Notes: generated by a model from the sequence alone, not told the origin. A DNA stretch of 64,000 bases from Rhizobiaceae bacterium (GCA_019635755.1 JAHBYW010000007.1:248001-312000); one strand, 5' to 3'. Numbered from the stretch's first letter, positions 7,657 to 17,266 are shown. Numbers and translations are program-made.

Positions 7657-10191
7657 TCAGAGGTTTCGTAGCACCGGGGCCGCCTTGTGGCCGAGAACCC
7701 GCCAGGTGCCGGCGAGGCCGATGCCGACCGTCAGCACCAGCGCGAACACAACCGTCGCCACCGCCACCTCTGGCAGGAACGTCGACGGCAGGCCCATGAT
7801 GTTGGCGACGACGTACCAGGCCGCGACCCCACCGGCGAACAGCGCGAACACGGCCGTCGCCAGACCGATCAGCATGTATTCCAGCGAGAACGCGGCGATT
7901 AGCGTCCGGCGCGTGGCACCCAGTGTCTTCAGCACCACCGCGTCATGAATGCGGGCGCGGTTTCCCGCCGCCAGCGCCCCGGCCAGCACCAGAACCGAGG
8001 CGACCAGCGCGACGCTCGCCGCAGCTCGGATCGCCGTGCCGAGTTGCGCCACCAGACGGTTCACCACGTCGAGCGCATCCTTGACCCGCACCGTTGTCAC
8101 CGTCGGGAAAGCCCGCGTGACCGCGTTCAGGATCCTCGATTCGTCCTGCGCGGAGGCACCCGGCGACGTCAGCGTCGCCAGCCAGGCGTGCGGCGCGCCG
8201 GCAAACGTGTTCGGCGTGAACACCATCACGAAGTTGATGCCGAGCGATTCCCACTTCACCTCGCGGAAATTGGCGACCCGCGCCGTGACGTTTCGTCCGA
8301 GCACGTTGACGGTGACCGTATCGCCGATCTTCAGCCCGATCGCCTTGCCTTCCTCCGCCGCGAACGACACCAGCGGCTCGCCGGCATAGTCGGCAGGCCA
8401 CCAGGCGCCTTCGCTGACGATGGCGTTGTCCGGCTTCGCCTCCTCGTAGGTCAGGCCGCGGTCGCCGCGCAGCACCCAGGCGCCTTCCGCCGGAACCTCG
8501 ATCTTGGCAACGTCGACGCCGTTCAGCTGCATGATGCGCCCGCGCAGCATCGGCACCTTCGCGAGATCGCCATCGGGCGCCTCGGACCGGATGAGCTGGT
8601 CGAACGCCTCGACCTCGTGGCTCTGGATGTCGACGAAGAAGAAGTTCGGGGCCCGCGCCGGCAGGTTCCCGGCGATCTGCTGGCGCAGATTGCCGTCGAT
8701 GAGGCCGAGCGTGACCAGCAGCGTCAGTCCGAGCCCAAGCGACAGCACGACCGACGGCGTCAGCGCGCCGGGACGGTGGATGTTGCCGACCGCGAGCCTG
8801 AGCGCCGTGGAGCGGACGCGCGGGCTCTTCTTCGCCAGCCACTGCACCAGCGCCGCCACCGAGCGCAGCACGACGAAGGCGAACACCGTCGACGCGACGA
8901 AAACCACCGCGATGAAGCGGTCCCAGGAGAACCAGATCGCGAAACCGGCGAGCGCCGCAGCGATGGTACCGGCAGCGATCATGTAGATCGCGCGGGGATA
9001 GCCGCGCTGCTCGAAGCCCATTTCGCGGAACAGCGCGGTGGCCGGCACGTCGCGGGCGCGGCCCAACGGCATCAGCGCGAAGGCCAGCGTCGTCATGACG
9101 CCGAACAGCGCGGCGACGCCGAGCGCGTCAGGATAGAGCCCGGTTTCGGTCGGCACCGGGATGAAGCTCGCAAGCGCCGCGCTCGCAGCGAAGGGCATCA
9201 GCGCACCAAGCACCAGCCCGGCCACGATGCCCAGCCCCGCGATCATCAGGATCTGCGCGAGATACACCGTCAGCACGAAGCCGCCCGACGCGCCGAGGCT
9301 CTTGAAGGTCGCGATGACGCCGCGCTTGCCATCGAGATAGGCACGCACGGCATTGGCCACGCCGACGCCGCCGACCACCAGGGCGGTCAGGCCGACCAGC
9401 GTCAGGAACTGCGAGAAGCGCTCGATATTGGCCGACAGCGCGGGCGCGGCGTTGGAGCGCGTGCGGATGCTCCAGCCGGCTTCGGGAAAATCCGCGTCGG
9501 CGCGCGCGCGGATCGCCTCGACCGCGACCTCCGGCGTGCCCGCCGGCACCTTCACCTTGTAGGAATGCTCGACCAGGCTGCCCGGCTGGATCAGGCCGGA
9601 CGCGCGCAGGCCATCGAGCGACACCAGCAGCCGCGGTGCGAAACCGAATCCATCGGAAGCGGCGTCGGGCTCCGTCGTCAGCATGGCGCGAAGTTCGAAC
9701 GTCGCCGTGCCGAGCTTCACCCGGGCACCCGGCACGAGGTCCAGCCGCTCCAACAGCAGGTCCGGCGCCACTGCACCGTAGACCCCGCCGACCTCGCCGA
9801 ACAGCTCGCCCTCAGGCAGCGCCGGCTCCGTTTCGAGCGTGCCGTAGAGCGGATAGGCAGCGTCGACGGCCTTCACCTCGGCAAGCGCCTGGTCTGAACC
9901 GTCCTCGCGGCGCACCATCGAGCGCATGTTGGCGCTTACGGCCACCTCGCCCAGTTCGGCGAAGAAGGCGCGCTCGCGATCGGTCGCCTCGCGCTGGTTG
10001 AGCTCGAAGCGGATATCGCCGCCGAGCAGCACCTGGCCCTGCTCGGCAACGCCTGCCGAGATGGCACGCGCCACCGAATTGACCCCGCCGATCGCGCCAA
10101 CGCCCAGCGCGATGCAGGTGATGAAGACGAGGAATCCGGACAGCCCGCCGCGCATCTCGCGCAGCGCGAAACGGAGCGCTAGCGCGGTCAT
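7657..10191 (-). CDS. ABC transporter permease, YbbP-like FtsX family
   Basis: About 844 residues. Layout: one N-terminal membrane segment, a large periplasmic domain, a block of FtsX-type membrane segments near residues 240-390, further membrane segments, a second periplasmic domain and a C-terminal FtsX block. This is the fused double-FtsX layout of YbbP-like permeases, which work by mechanotransmission with a LolD-like ATPase rather than by classical transport. The partner ATPase is the next gene upstream in the same direction, and tesA lies beyond it, as in E. coli (tesA, ybbA, ybbP). The ATG at 10191 is chosen; the longer frame would start inside a palindromic repeat. Confidence 0.9.
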   Translation of the reverse strand: MTALALRFALREMRGGLSGFLVFITCIALGVGAIGGVNSVARAISAGVAEQGQVLLGGDIRFELNQREATDRERAFFAELGEVAVSANMRSMVRREDGSDQALAEVKAVDAAYPLYGTLETEPALPEGELFGEVGGVYGAVAPDLLLERLDLVPGARVKLGTATFELRAMLTTEPDAASDGFGFAPRLLVSLDGLRASGLIQPGSLVEHSYKVKVPAGTPEVAVEAIRARADADFPEAGWSIRTRSNAAPALSANIERFSQFLTLVGLTALVVGGVGVANAVRAYLDGKRGVIATFKSLGASGGFVLTVYLAQILMIAGLGIVAGLVLGALMPFAASAALASFIPVPTETGLYPDALGVAALFGVMTTLAFALMPLGRARDVPATALFREMGFEQRGYPRAIYMIAAGTIAAALAGFAIWFSWDRFIAVVFVASTVFAFVVLRSVAALVQWLAKKSPRVRSTALRLAVGNIHRPGALTPSVVLSLGLGLTLLVTLGLIDGNLRQQIAGNLPARAPNFFFVDIQSHEVEAFDQLIRSEAPDGDLAKVPMLRGRIMQLNGVDVAKIEVPAEGAWVLRGDRGLTYEEAKPDNAIVSEGAWWPADYAGEPLVSFAAEEGKAIGLKIGDTVTVNVLGRNVTARVANFREVKWESLGINFVMVFTPNTFAGAPHAWLATLTSPGASAQDESRILNAVTRAFPTVTTVRVKDALDVVNRLVAQLGTAIRAAASVALVASVLVLAGALAAGNRARIHDAVVLKTLGATRRTLIAAFSLEYMLIGLATAVFALFAGGVAAWYVVANIMGLPSTFLPEVAVATVVFALVLTVGIGLAGTWRVLGHKAAPVLRNL

Positions 10192-10228
10192 TGGGGTACG
10201 TGTTGCAGAGGAGGCAGTGCTCGACGTT

Positions 10229-10384
10229 GCCCCCCTCTGTCCTGCCGGATATCTCCCCCACACGGGGGGAGATTGGCCGGCCGCTTCGATTTCGCAAATC
10301 TCCGCGGCTGGCGTGTGAGCGCGGGCATCGCCATTGCTGATCTTCCCCCGTGTGGGGGAAATGTCCGGCAGGACAGAGGGGGGC
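10229..10384. repeat. Large palindromic intergenic repeat between the two ABC genes
   Basis: Two nearly identical arms of about 35 bases face each other. The left arm starts at 10229 with GCCCCCCTCTGTCCTGCCGG; the right arm ends at 10384 with its complement. Each arm carries its own small hairpin (10251-10273 and 10339-10361, stems of C/G runs around ACAC or GTGT). The layout fits rhizobial mosaic intergenic elements. It lies inside the leftward ybbA-ybbP-like operon, so it is transcribed and would fold in the mRNA. Confidence 0.85.
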
Positions 10385-10408
10385 GCGAAGGAATGCGGCG
10401 TCCTCCCA

Positions 10409-11104
10409 TCACGCCGGCACCGCTAGCGCCGCCGCCGCCTCGATGCGACCCGATCGCATCGCCACCTGTCGCGTGCAGCGGGCAGCAAGCGACGGGTCGT
10501 GCGTCACCAGCAGGAGCGTCATGCCGCGCTCGCGCGCCGTTGCGAACAGCATGTCGGCGATCTGTCGGCCGGTTGCCTGGTCGAGATTGCCGGTCGGCTC
10601 GTCGGCGATCAGGATCGCCGGCTCCGGCGCCAGCGCCCGGGCGATCGCCACGCGCTGCTGCTCGCCGCCGGACAGCTCGCCGGGATAGTGGGTGACGCGC
10701 TCGGCCAGCCCGACGGCGGCGAGTTCCCGCGCCGCACGGCCGAACGGGTCCCTGTGGCCGGCCAGTTCCAGCGGCACCGCCACATTCTCCAGCGCCGTCA
10801 TGTTGGGGATGAGGTGGAAGGACTGGAAGACGATGCCGACATGGCGGCCGCGGAACGCCGCGATCTTGTCCTCGCTCCGGCCGTTCAGCAGCTCGCCCGC
10901 GATCTTCACGCTGCCCGAATCAACACGCTCCAGCCCGGCGATCACCATCAGCAGGGTGGACTTTCCCGAGCCGGACGGCCCGACGATGCCGGTCGCTTCG
11001 CCCTTGGCCACGTCGAGGCTCACGCCCTTCAGCACATGTACGGATGAAGCCCCCTCGCCAAGCGTCAGCGACACGTCCCGCAGTTCGACGACGGCTTCTG
11101 TCAC
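10409..11104 (-). CDS. ABC transporter ATP-binding protein, YbbA/LolD-like
   Basis: 231 residues, a lone nucleotide-binding domain. Walker A is GPSGSGKST (near residue 42), the signature is LSGGEQQRVAIARAL, Walker B is ILIADEPTGNLD, and the switch His is in LLVTHDPS. It drives the FtsX-type permease encoded downstream. The gene faces tesA across about 65 bases, so a shared divergent control region is likely. The operon is split by a palindromic repeat, which may lower permease expression relative to the ATPase (inference). Confidence 0.93.
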   Translation of the reverse strand: MTEAVVELRDVSLTLGEGASSVHVLKGVSLDVAKGEATGIVGPSGSGKSTLLMVIAGLERVDSGSVKIAGELLNGRSEDKIAAFRGRHVGIVFQSFHLIPNMTALENVAVPLELAGHRDPFGRAARELAAVGLAERVTHYPGELSGGEQQRVAIARALAPEPAILIADEPTGNLDQATGRQIADMLFATARERGMTLLLVTHDPSLAARCTRQVAMRSGRIEAAAALAVPA

Positions 11105-11169
11105 GCGGCTGAGGCCCTATATTGAGATGCGGCGGAGGGATGGTCTCCGGTTCATATGGGTTCTGGCAC

Positions 11170-11814
11170 ATGGCTTTCAATCGCATTCTTGGTCCGGCCC
11201 TCGCCGCTCTACTCATTGTGATCGGCGCCCCTGGCGGCACGGCGCAGGCAGCCCCGGTGCAGGTCGTCGCGCTGGGGGACAGCCTCACCGCCGGCTATGG
11301 CCTCGATCCCGGCCAGGCCTTTCCGGAGAAGCTGCAGGCAGCGCTTCAGGCGAAGGGCATCGACGCGACGGTCGCCAATGCCGGCGTCTCCGGCGACACG
11401 ACGAGCGGCGGCCTGTCGCGCCTCGACTGGTCGGTGCCGGATGGCACCCGTCTGGTGATCCTCGAGCTCGGCGCCAACGACATGCTGCGTGGCATTACAC
11501 CCGACCTGACCGAGACCAATCTCGACGCCATCGTCGGGCGGTTGAAGGAACGCGGCATCGGCGTGCTGCTCGCCGGCATGCGCGCCGCGCCCAATCTCGG
11601 GCCGGACTATGTCGCCGCCTTCGACGGCATCTATCCGCGTCTCGCCGAGAAACACGGTGTCCCGCTCTACCCGTTCTTCCTGGACGGCGTGGCGGCCGAC
11701 ATGTCGCTGCTGCTCGCCGACGGCATGCATCCCAATGCCGCGGGCGTCGACCGCATCGTCGAGGGCATCCTGCCTCAGGTCGAAGCGGCGATCGGTGCCC
11801 TGGCGGCAGATTGA
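11170..11814 (+). CDS. tesA: SGNH-family arylesterase/lysophospholipase, TesA-like
   Basis: About 214 residues with an N-terminal signal peptide ending near QAAPVQ, so the enzyme acts in the periplasm. SGNH blocks are visible: GDSLTAGYG (catalytic Ser), a Gly in NAGVSGDT, GANDMLRG (Asn), and DGMHPN (Asp and His of the triad). TesA-type enzymes hydrolyse acyl-CoA, aryl esters and lysophospholipids. The ATG at 11170 is chosen because it gives a normal signal peptide; ATGs at 11122 and 11140 are alternatives. It is divergent from the ABC ATPase gene. Confidence 0.9.
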   Translation: MAFNRILGPALAALLIVIGAPGGTAQAAPVQVVALGDSLTAGYGLDPGQAFPEKLQAALQAKGIDATVANAGVSGDTTSGGLSRLDWSVPDGTRLVILELGANDMLRGITPDLTETNLDAIVGRLKERGIGVLLAGMRAAPNLGPDYVAAFDGIYPRLAEKHGVPLYPFFLDGVAADMSLLLADGMHPNAAGVDRIVEGILPQVEAAIGALAAD

Positions 11815-11941
11815 TACGGCGAGCCCGATCGGCCTTGGAAACCCGCATCGGGCCTGCCGCAGCGGCAGGAACAAACCGCTTGCCCCTGCCGGTGTTCGGT
11901 GATTCGCTCGTGCCGACGGTTCGATTCGAGGAGTAGAGGCC

Positions 11942-12538
11942 ATGCCCCGCTTGTTCACCGCCCTCGAAATCCCGCGTGATGCCGCCCTCTCCCTGTCGCT
12001 GCTGCGCGGCGGACTGCCCGGCGCCCGGTGGATCGACGTCGAGAACTATCACCTGACGCTGCGTTTCATCGGCGACGTCGAGGGCCATGTCGCCGACGAG
12101 ATCGCCAATGCGCTCGACCGGGTCCGCCGGCCGAGCTTTCCGCTGACGCTTTCGGGCGTCGGCGCCTTCGGCGGCAAGAAGCCCAACACGATCTATGCCG
12201 GCGTCGCCCCGTCGCCCGAACTCGCCGCGCTGCAGGCCGAAATCGACCGCATCTGCCAGCGGCTCGGCCTGCCCAGCGATGCCCGCCGCTTCACGCCCCA
12301 TGTCACGCTGGCGCGGCTCAAGAACACCTCGCCCGACGAAGCGGCGCTCTATCTCTCGGCGCGCGGCAATTTCGCGGCGGCTCCCTTCAAGGTGGGGCGT
12401 TTCGTGCTGATGTCATCGCGTGATTCGGTCGGCGGAGGCCCCTACGTCATCGAGGAGGCCTGGCCCCTCGTCGGCGCGGAGCACCGCGGCGCGGCGATGG
12501 TGACGGACGTCTATGACAGCTCGCGCCCGATGCGCTGA
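11942..12538 (+). CDS. thpR: RNA 2',3'-cyclic phosphodiesterase (LigT/ThpR family)
   Basis: 198 residues, the usual family length. The two H-x-T-x motifs of the 2H phosphoesterases are present: HLTL near residue 42 and HVTL near residue 120. The enzyme opens 2',3'-cyclic phosphates and was first described as an RNA ligase activity. The N-terminus RLFTALEIP and the stretch [10 protein letters not shown] are typical. It is followed at 64 bases by the pterin dehydratase gene on the same strand. Confidence 0.92.
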   Translation: MPRLFTALEIPRDAALSLSLLRGGLPGARWIDVENYHLTLRFIGDVEGHVADEIANALDRVRRPSFPLTLSGVGAFGGKKPNTIYAGVAPSPELAALQAEIDRICQRLGLPSDARRFTPHVTLARLKNTSPDEAALYLSARGNFAAAPFKVGRFVLMSSRDSVGGGPYVIEEAWPLVGAEHRGAAMVTDVYDSSRPMR

Positions 12539-12602
12539 GCCTTTCCGCGGTCGACATTGCCGCTATTTCGGGCATGACAGGGCGCCACCCAAGAGAGAAA
12601 CA

Positions 12603-12926
12603 ATGGCACGCCAGAGCCTGGCCGGCCCGGCCGTCGAAGCGGCGATGAGAGAGCTGCCCCTCTGGACGCTTGCGGCCGACGGGCGGTCGATATCGCGCAC
12701 TTTCGAGTTTCGGAACTTCTCCGAAGCCTTCGCCTTCATGACGCGGGCCGCGCTGGCGGCCGAGAAGCTCGACCACCACCCCGACTGGTCGAACGTCTAT
12801 AAGACCGTCGCGGTGACGCTGAGCACGCATGACGCCGGCGGGCTGACGGATCTGGACTTCCAGCTGGCCAGGACGATGGACGGCTATGCGAGGGCCGCGG
12901 GCGAGCCGAGGGCGGCAGGGCAATAG
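12603..12926 (+). CDS. phhB: 4a-hydroxytetrahydrobiopterin dehydratase (pterin-4a-carbinolamine dehydratase)
   Basis: 107 residues. The family signature is clear: a stretch around [18 protein letters not shown], then EKLDHHPDW, with the two His of the active site, and [18 protein letters not shown]. The enzyme regenerates the pterin cofactor after aromatic hydroxylation, or serves in molybdopterin-type or folate salvage where no hydroxylase exists. No aromatic hydroxylase lies in this window. The ATG at 12603 follows GAGAG at normal spacing; the longer frame overlaps the preceding gene. Confidence 0.93.
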   Translation: MARQSLAGPAVEAAMRELPLWTLAADGRSISRTFEFRNFSEAFAFMTRAALAAEKLDHHPDWSNVYKTVAVTLSTHDAGGLTDLDFQLARTMDGYARAAGEPRAAGQ

Positions 12927-13022
12927 GGTACCCGCTTGGGGCGGGGTTTCACCGGGCTCGCCGGCGACCTTCCCTTGCATTCCCGGCCGCCCTCACCACA
13001 TTGTGTTCGACGGAGGGCATCG

Positions 13023-13352
13023 ATGCCGAGGAAGAAAGCAGCCGACGAGACCAACGTCCGCGAGAATTTCTGGCGCACCGCGAAACGGGCAGCGCGCCAC
13101 ATCCCGTTCATGGAAGACGTGGTGGCAGCCTACTACGTGGCGCTGGACCGCGACACGCCTCTTCGCGCGCGCGGAATTCTCTTGGCGGCGCTGGGCTATT
13201 TCGTGCTGCCTGCCGACACCATCCCCGACTTCCTGATCGGCGTCGGCTTCACCGACGACATCGCGGTGCTGACGGCGGCGATTACCGCGGTCCGCGCCCA
13301 CATGAAGCCGGCCCACAAGCTGGCCGCCAGAGAGGCGCTTGCCCGCGACTGA
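13023..13352 (+). CDS. DUF1232 (YkvA-like) membrane protein
   Basis: 109 residues. The core reads YYVALDRDTPLRARGILLAALGYFVLPADTIPDF, followed by GFTDDIAVL, which is the YkvA/DUF1232 signature. The family is small and membrane-associated; its function is not known. The ATG follows GGAGGG at five bases, a strong ribosome site that rules out the longer upstream frames. Confidence 0.9.
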   Translation: MPRKKAADETNVRENFWRTAKRAARHIPFMEDVVAAYYVALDRDTPLRARGILLAALGYFVLPADTIPDFLIGVGFTDDIAVLTAAITAVRAHMKPAHKLAAREALARD

Positions 13353-13627
13353 TGGCCGCGTGGATGGTCGCGCGACGGCCGGCCGAACGTTGGGCGGGAG
13401 CCTTGCTGGTCCTGCCAGAAGTCAAAGTGTCGCCGCTTTCCTGCGTTTGATCCTTGCGCGAAGGGTCGCATGTCCGTCGCCGCGCTGCGAGACGGCGTCG
13501 CGAAAATCTGGCAGGGCGGGTTCACGCTTTGGTAACCCAGATTAATTCAAAACGAAGCAGACGCGGTCGGTTACGGGGCCTCGTGCCCGCCGGCCGTTCG
13601 GCCAAGGATCAGGGGTAGAACGACACG

Positions 13628-14170
13628 ATGCGCGGATTGATCAAGACATTCACCGGCCCTGTCGCGCTTGGGGTTCTGGGGCTCGCGCTTGCGTTGCCGG
13701 GCATTTCGACGTCCGCTTTCGCGCAAACCGGCCCCAAGGCAACCAAGATCGGCCAGCACAGCGCCTGGGGAACCTACAGCTTCACCCAGGACAGCACCAA
13801 GGTCTGCTACGTGCTGACCGTGCCGACGGACAAGCAGCCGCCGTCGCTGAACCATGGCGACATGTTCTTCTTCGTCAGCCAGAAGCCCGGCCAGAACGTC
13901 TCCTTCGAGCCGCAGTTCATCGCCGGCTACACGTTCAAGGAGGCCTCCAAGGTCACCGTCTCGATCGGCAGCAAGTCGTTCTCGATGTTCACGCGCGGCT
14001 CGTCGGCCTGGATGGAGAATGCCGCGGAGGAGCCTGCGCTCGTCGCCGCGATGAAGGGCGGCACCGACATGAAGGTCGCGGCGACCTCCGGGCGCGGCAA
14101 TCCGACCAGCTACGTCTTCTCCCTCAAGGGCATCAGCGCGGCGCTGGACTCGATCTCGTCCTGCAAATAA
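13628..14170 (+). CDS. Invasion-associated locus B (IalB) family exported protein
   Basis: 180 residues with a signal peptide ending in SAFAQT near residue 33. The mature part follows the IalB pattern: WGTYSF near the start, an internal Cys (KVCYVLT), a middle section ending GYTFKEASKVTVSIG, and a C-terminal Cys pairing partner (SISSCK). IalB relatives are periplasmic or surface proteins first tied to erythrocyte invasion in Bartonella, but they are common in free-living rhizobia, where the role is unknown. A 275-base non-coding stretch precedes it and a hairpin terminator follows. Confidence 0.85.
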   Translation: MRGLIKTFTGPVALGVLGLALALPGISTSAFAQTGPKATKIGQHSAWGTYSFTQDSTKVCYVLTVPTDKQPPSLNHGDMFFFVSQKPGQNVSFEPQFIAGYTFKEASKVTVSIGSKSFSMFTRGSSAWMENAAEEPALVAAMKGGTDMKVAATSGRGNPTSYVFSLKGISAALDSISSCK

Positions 14171-14226
14171 GGCCGCGGGCCGGTCCTGAGGCCGGCGCGA
14201 TCCTGGATCGCGGGACGACCCGCATG

Positions 14227-14262
14227 AAAAAGCCGGCGCGGGTAAACCTGCGCCGGCCTTTT
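14227..14262. terminator. Bidirectional intrinsic terminator
   Basis: Stem GCCGGCGC (14232-14239) pairs with GCGCCGGC (14250-14257) around a 10-base loop. It is flanked by AAAA on the left and TTTT on the right, so it can end both the IalB-like gene and the small leftward gene that stops at 14289. Confidence 0.85.
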
Positions 14263-14288
14263 GGTCCGGTCCGTGCTGGAACAGCGGC

Positions 14289-14456
14289 TCAGGCGACCTT
14301 GTCGAGCTGCTGCCCGAGATAGCCGCGGTCCTTCAGCCAGCGCTCCAGCACCAGCTCGACCAGCGACGACACCGAGCGGTGGTCGTCCTTGGCTGCCTTC
14401 ACCAGCGCTTCCTTGATCTCGCGTTCGATGCGGAAACCGAGGGGATGTGTCTTCAT
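14289..14456 (-). CDS. Small ribbon-helix-helix-type protein
   Basis: 55 residues. A short beta-like segment (PLGFRIE) is followed by two amphipathic helices, with RSVSSLVELVLERWL at the second, as in Arc/MetJ-type DNA-binding or antitoxin-like proteins. It may bind DNA as a dimer and regulate itself or a neighbour; no toxin gene is adjacent, so a toxin-antitoxin pair is not supported. The ATG at 14456 is preceded by AGGACAGGA; the longer frame adds an unlikely tail. Confidence 0.6.
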   Translation of the reverse strand: MKTHPLGFRIEREIKEALVKAAKDDHRSVSSLVELVLERWLKDRGYLGQQLDKVA

Positions 14457-14551
14457 GGTCCTGTCCTTGGAATTGTCCGCCGCTGTCGGCTTCGTGCGCA
14501 TTCGGGCGGTCTGCTTTGGAATCCGGCCGTCGGCCGGCGGTGCGGGTCCGG

Positions 14552-14941
14552 TCAGGACAGGAACGGCGGCGCCCGCGAGTTGAAGGCCGACGCATCGCCG
14601 GCCATGTGCCAGAGGGACGACAGGCCGGCGCCACGCGGGGCCGGTCCGGGTTCGCCCCGCACCAGGCGCGGCGAAACGGCGTCGTCGACATTGTCACCGG
14701 CGAGCCAGCCCATGTCGGGCAGCGGAGCCCGATGCGCCTCGACCAGGACGGCCTGGGGATCTGCGTCGAATGTCGGGATTTGGGCCGACCACGGCTCGAC
14801 CACGGCCGCCCGGCCGCCGGGCAGCGCCTGCGCCGCCAGCGGAAGTTGCAGGGCGGCGAAGGCTGCCACCAGCCAGAGCGGCAGCAGCCACCGGAAACCG
14901 GTGGCCTTCGCAAGCCTGCTTCTGATCGGACCGTTCCACAT
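14552..14941 (-). CDS. Hypothetical single-pass or exported protein
   Basis: About 129 residues from ATG 14941. A basic stretch is followed by one long hydrophobic segment (residues 19-40), which could be a membrane anchor or a signal peptide ending near AQALPGG. The rest is Pro-, Ala- and Asp-rich without a known motif. Several shadow frames overlap it on the other strand, so coding status rests on the signal-like N-terminus and on being the only sensible frame between its neighbours. Confidence 0.35.
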   Translation of the reverse strand: MWNGPIRSRLAKATGFRWLLPLWLVAAFAALQLPLAAQALPGGRAAVVEPWSAQIPTFDADPQAVLVEAHRAPLPDMGWLAGDNVDDAVSPRLVRGEPGPAPRGAGLSSLWHMAGDASAFNSRAPPFLS

Positions 14942-15117
14942 CACCGTGATCTGTCGGGCCTTCACCGGGACTCGTCGGCATAGAATACGCCGTTCGTCAT
15001 ACGAAGCCAACCAAGTTCATACGGCTTATCGTCGAAAGGATGACGCGGTGCCGCGATCGTGCTAAGGCCGCGCCATTCGCCCGGCCCTCCCGAATTCCGC
15101 CGCGGCGGTCCCTATAT

Positions 15118-16359
15118 ATGTCCGGCATGACCACAACGCTCGATCTCAACGCCAGGCCCGCCCGTGCGGCGCCGCCAGCCGGCGCCGGTTCCGAAAGGCC
15201 GTCGCTGGTTGGACTGTCGCGCGCCGAACTGGCCGAGACGCTTGTCGCTTCCGGCCTCGTGCCCGAGCGCCAGGGGAAGATGCGCGCCCAGCAGCTCTGG
15301 CACTGGCTCTATGTCCGCGGCGTTTCCGATTTCGGCGATATGTTCAACATATCCAAGGAGTTGCGGAGCTCCCTTGCTGGTCGGTTCACGATCGCCCGGC
15401 CCGAGATCGTCGAGGAGCAGGTGTCGAAGGACGGCACCCGCAAATGGCTGTTCCGGTTTCCGCCGCGCGGCGCCGGACGGCCGGTCGAGATCGAGACGGT
15501 CTACATTCCCGAGGAAGGGCGCGGCACGCTCTGCATCTCCAGCCAGGTCGGCTGCACGCTGACCTGCTCGTTCTGCCACACAGGCACGCAGAAGCTGGTG
15601 CGCAACCTGACCGCCGAAGAGATTCTCTCGCAGCTGATGACCGCCCGCGACCGGCTGGGCGATTTCCCCGATCGCGATACGCCTGACGGCGCCATCGTGC
15701 CGGCCGAGGGGCGGAAAGTGTCCAACATCGTCATGATGGGCATGGGCGAGCCACTCTACAATTTCGACAACGTGAAGAAGGCGCTGCTCATCGCCTCGGA
15801 TGGCGACGGGCTGTCGCTGTCGAAGCGGCGCATAACCCTCTCCACCTCCGGCGTGGTGCCGGAGATCGCCCGCACCGGCGAAGAGATCGGCGTGATGCTC
15901 GCCATCTCGCTGCACGCCGTGCGCGACGATCTGCGCGACATGCTGGTGCCGATCAACAAGAAGTATCCGCTGAAGGACCTGATGGACGCGTGCCGGTCCT
16001 ATCCCGGCCTGTCCAACGCGCGGCGCATCACCTTCGAATATGTGATGCTACGTGACGTCAACGACAGCCTGGCCGACGCCAAGGAGCTGGTGCGGCTGCT
16101 GAAGGGCATCCCGGCGAAGATCAACCTGATCCCGTTCAACCCCTGGCCCGGTACGAACTATCAGTGCTCGGAATGGGAGCAGATCGAGAAGTTCGCCGAC
16201 TATATCAACAGCGCAGGCTACGCCTCGCCGATCCGCACGCCGCGCGGCCGAGACATCCTTGCCGCGTGTGGGCAGCTGAAGTCGGAATCCGAGCGGATGC
16301 GCAAGGTCGACCGCCTCGCGCTCGAGGCGATGATGATCGCGGGCCACGGCGAAGCGTGA
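15118..16359 (+). CDS. rlmN: 23S rRNA (adenine2503-C2)/tRNA (adenine37-C2) methyltransferase
   Basis: Radical-SAM enzyme that methylates C2 of A2503 in 23S rRNA and of A37 in some tRNAs. The protein is about 413 residues from ATG 15118. The 4Fe-4S motif C-x3-C-x2-C is CTLTCSFC (Cys146, 150, 153). [15 protein letters not shown] binds SAM, and the end keeps [14 protein letters not shown], whose Cys carries the protein-bound methyl step. The stop overlaps the GTG of the next gene by 4 bases, so three small membrane proteins are translationally linked to it. Confidence 0.96.
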   Translation: MSGMTTTLDLNARPARAAPPAGAGSERPSLVGLSRAELAETLVASGLVPERQGKMRAQQLWHWLYVRGVSDFGDMFNISKELRSSLAGRFTIARPEIVEEQVSKDGTRKWLFRFPPRGAGRPVEIETVYIPEEGRGTLCISSQVGCTLTCSFCHTGTQKLVRNLTAEEILSQLMTARDRLGDFPDRDTPDGAIVPAEGRKVSNIVMMGMGEPLYNFDNVKKALLIASDGDGLSLSKRRITLSTSGVVPEIARTGEEIGVMLAISLHAVRDDLRDMLVPINKKYPLKDLMDACRSYPGLSNARRITFEYVMLRDVNDSLADAKELVRLLKGIPAKINLIPFNPWPGTNYQCSEWEQIEKFADYINSAGYASPIRTPRGRDILAACGQLKSESERMRKVDRLALEAMMIAGHGEA

Positions 16360-16802
16360 CGCCTGCCGGCCTCGCGGTCTACGCCCTGCGCGCCAGCCTC
16401 GGCTACGCGATGGCCGTGATCGCAGCCACTGCCGTCACCGTCGCGCTCGTTGCCGGGGCGACGCTGCTCTCCGGGGCCGAGACCCGCACGGTCCGCGAGT
16501 TCCTCGACGACTGGGCGACACTCGCTTTCATCGGCCTGATTGTTACCGCCGTGTCGGCGCTTCCGGGTTTCCTGGTGGCGCTATGGGTCGCGGCGCGGCA
16601 TCGCTGGACCCGCTGGAGCCAGTTCGCATTCGCCGGCGCGGGTGACGCGGTCGCCGCCGTGGTGCTGACCAGCCTGTTCTTCTGGGACGCCATCATGACC
16701 GTCTGGATCCTGCTCGCCTGCATCGCGGGCGGCCTTGCCGGCGGCGCCGCGTACTGGCTCGCCGCCGGGCGCTTCCTGTCGACGCGCTGGCCTGCGGCAT
16801 GA
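16356..16802 (+). CDS. Small membrane protein, first of three paralogues
   Basis: 148 residues from a GTG start that overlaps the rlmN stop (GTGA). Four hydrophobic segments can be seen, at about 10-35, 52-75, 88-110 and 118-138. The end reads [15 protein letters not shown], and the same closing pattern recurs in the next two genes. Function unknown; no catalytic motif is visible. Longer frames starting upstream run inside rlmN and are not credible. Confidence 0.75.
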   Translation: MTPAGLAVYALRASLGYAMAVIAATAVTVALVAGATLLSGAETRTVREFLDDWATLAFIGLIVTAVSALPGFLVALWVAARHRWTRWSQFAFAGAGDAVAAVVLTSLFFWDAIMTVWILLACIAGGLAGGAAYWLAAGRFLSTRWPAA

Positions 16803-17266
16803 CAAGCGCACCATCCGTCGCGCTCCGCATCGGCGCGGCGATCGCCGGCTATTTCGCCGCTTCGGCCGCGGCGGCGATCACCTACACGCTGCTGGTGATG
16901 ATCAGCGTCCAGATCGTCGGCGTCGAGCAGCCGTCCGAACTGACCTTCACCGAGAATGTCCGCATGGTCGTGGGCTTCACCATCCTCGTCGGCGCGTTCG
17001 TCGTCACCTGCGCGCTGCTGCCCGCGATCGGCGCCGTGCTGCTGCTCGGCGCGACGGGGCTGCGCGATCCGGTATCGCACATGGCCGCGGGCATCGTTGT
17101 CGCGGCCTGCGCCATCCTGATCGCGCGCAACGTGCCCTTCATGGAACGCCTCGACATCGACTGGGCGATCGCGCTTTGCGGCGTCGTCGGCGGGTTCGCG
17201 TACTGGCTGGTGGTGCGCCTGATCACGCGGAACGCAGGGGCCCAGGCGGGCGGAGGGATGAGATGA
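16799..17266 (+). CDS. Small membrane protein, second of three paralogues
   Basis: 155 residues, with an ATGA overlap with the gene before it. Four hydrophobic segments. It begins with a GYFAASAAAAI stretch similar to those of its two neighbours and ends with GVVGGFAYWLVVR. A short acidic loop lies after the first segment (VEQPSELTFTE). The function is unknown; the shared layout suggests that the three proteins arose by duplication and may assemble together. Confidence 0.75.
   Translation: MTSAPSVALRIGAAIAGYFAASAAAAITYTLLVMISVQIVGVEQPSELTFTENVRMVVGFTILVGAFVVTCALLPAIGAVLLLGATGLRDPVSHMAAGIVVAACAILIARNVPFMERLDIDWAIALCGVVGGFAYWLVVRLITRNAGAQAGGGMR

Noticed and set aside
10188-10412. Short open frames on both strands around 10.2-10.4 kb starting with similar Trp/Gly-rich sequence
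   Set aside because: They are produced by the two arms of the palindromic repeat, which explains their similar N-termini.
14289-14456. Toxin-antitoxin pair around the small ribbon-helix-helix protein
   Set aside because: No toxin-like gene overlaps or adjoins it; the neighbour at 14552 has a signal-like N-terminus and no toxin motif.
16735-17262. Long N-terminal extension of the third small membrane protein
   Set aside because: The extension is out of frame with the second paralogue and is Arg-rich; ATG 17263 has an ATGA overlap and starts the family-like sequence.
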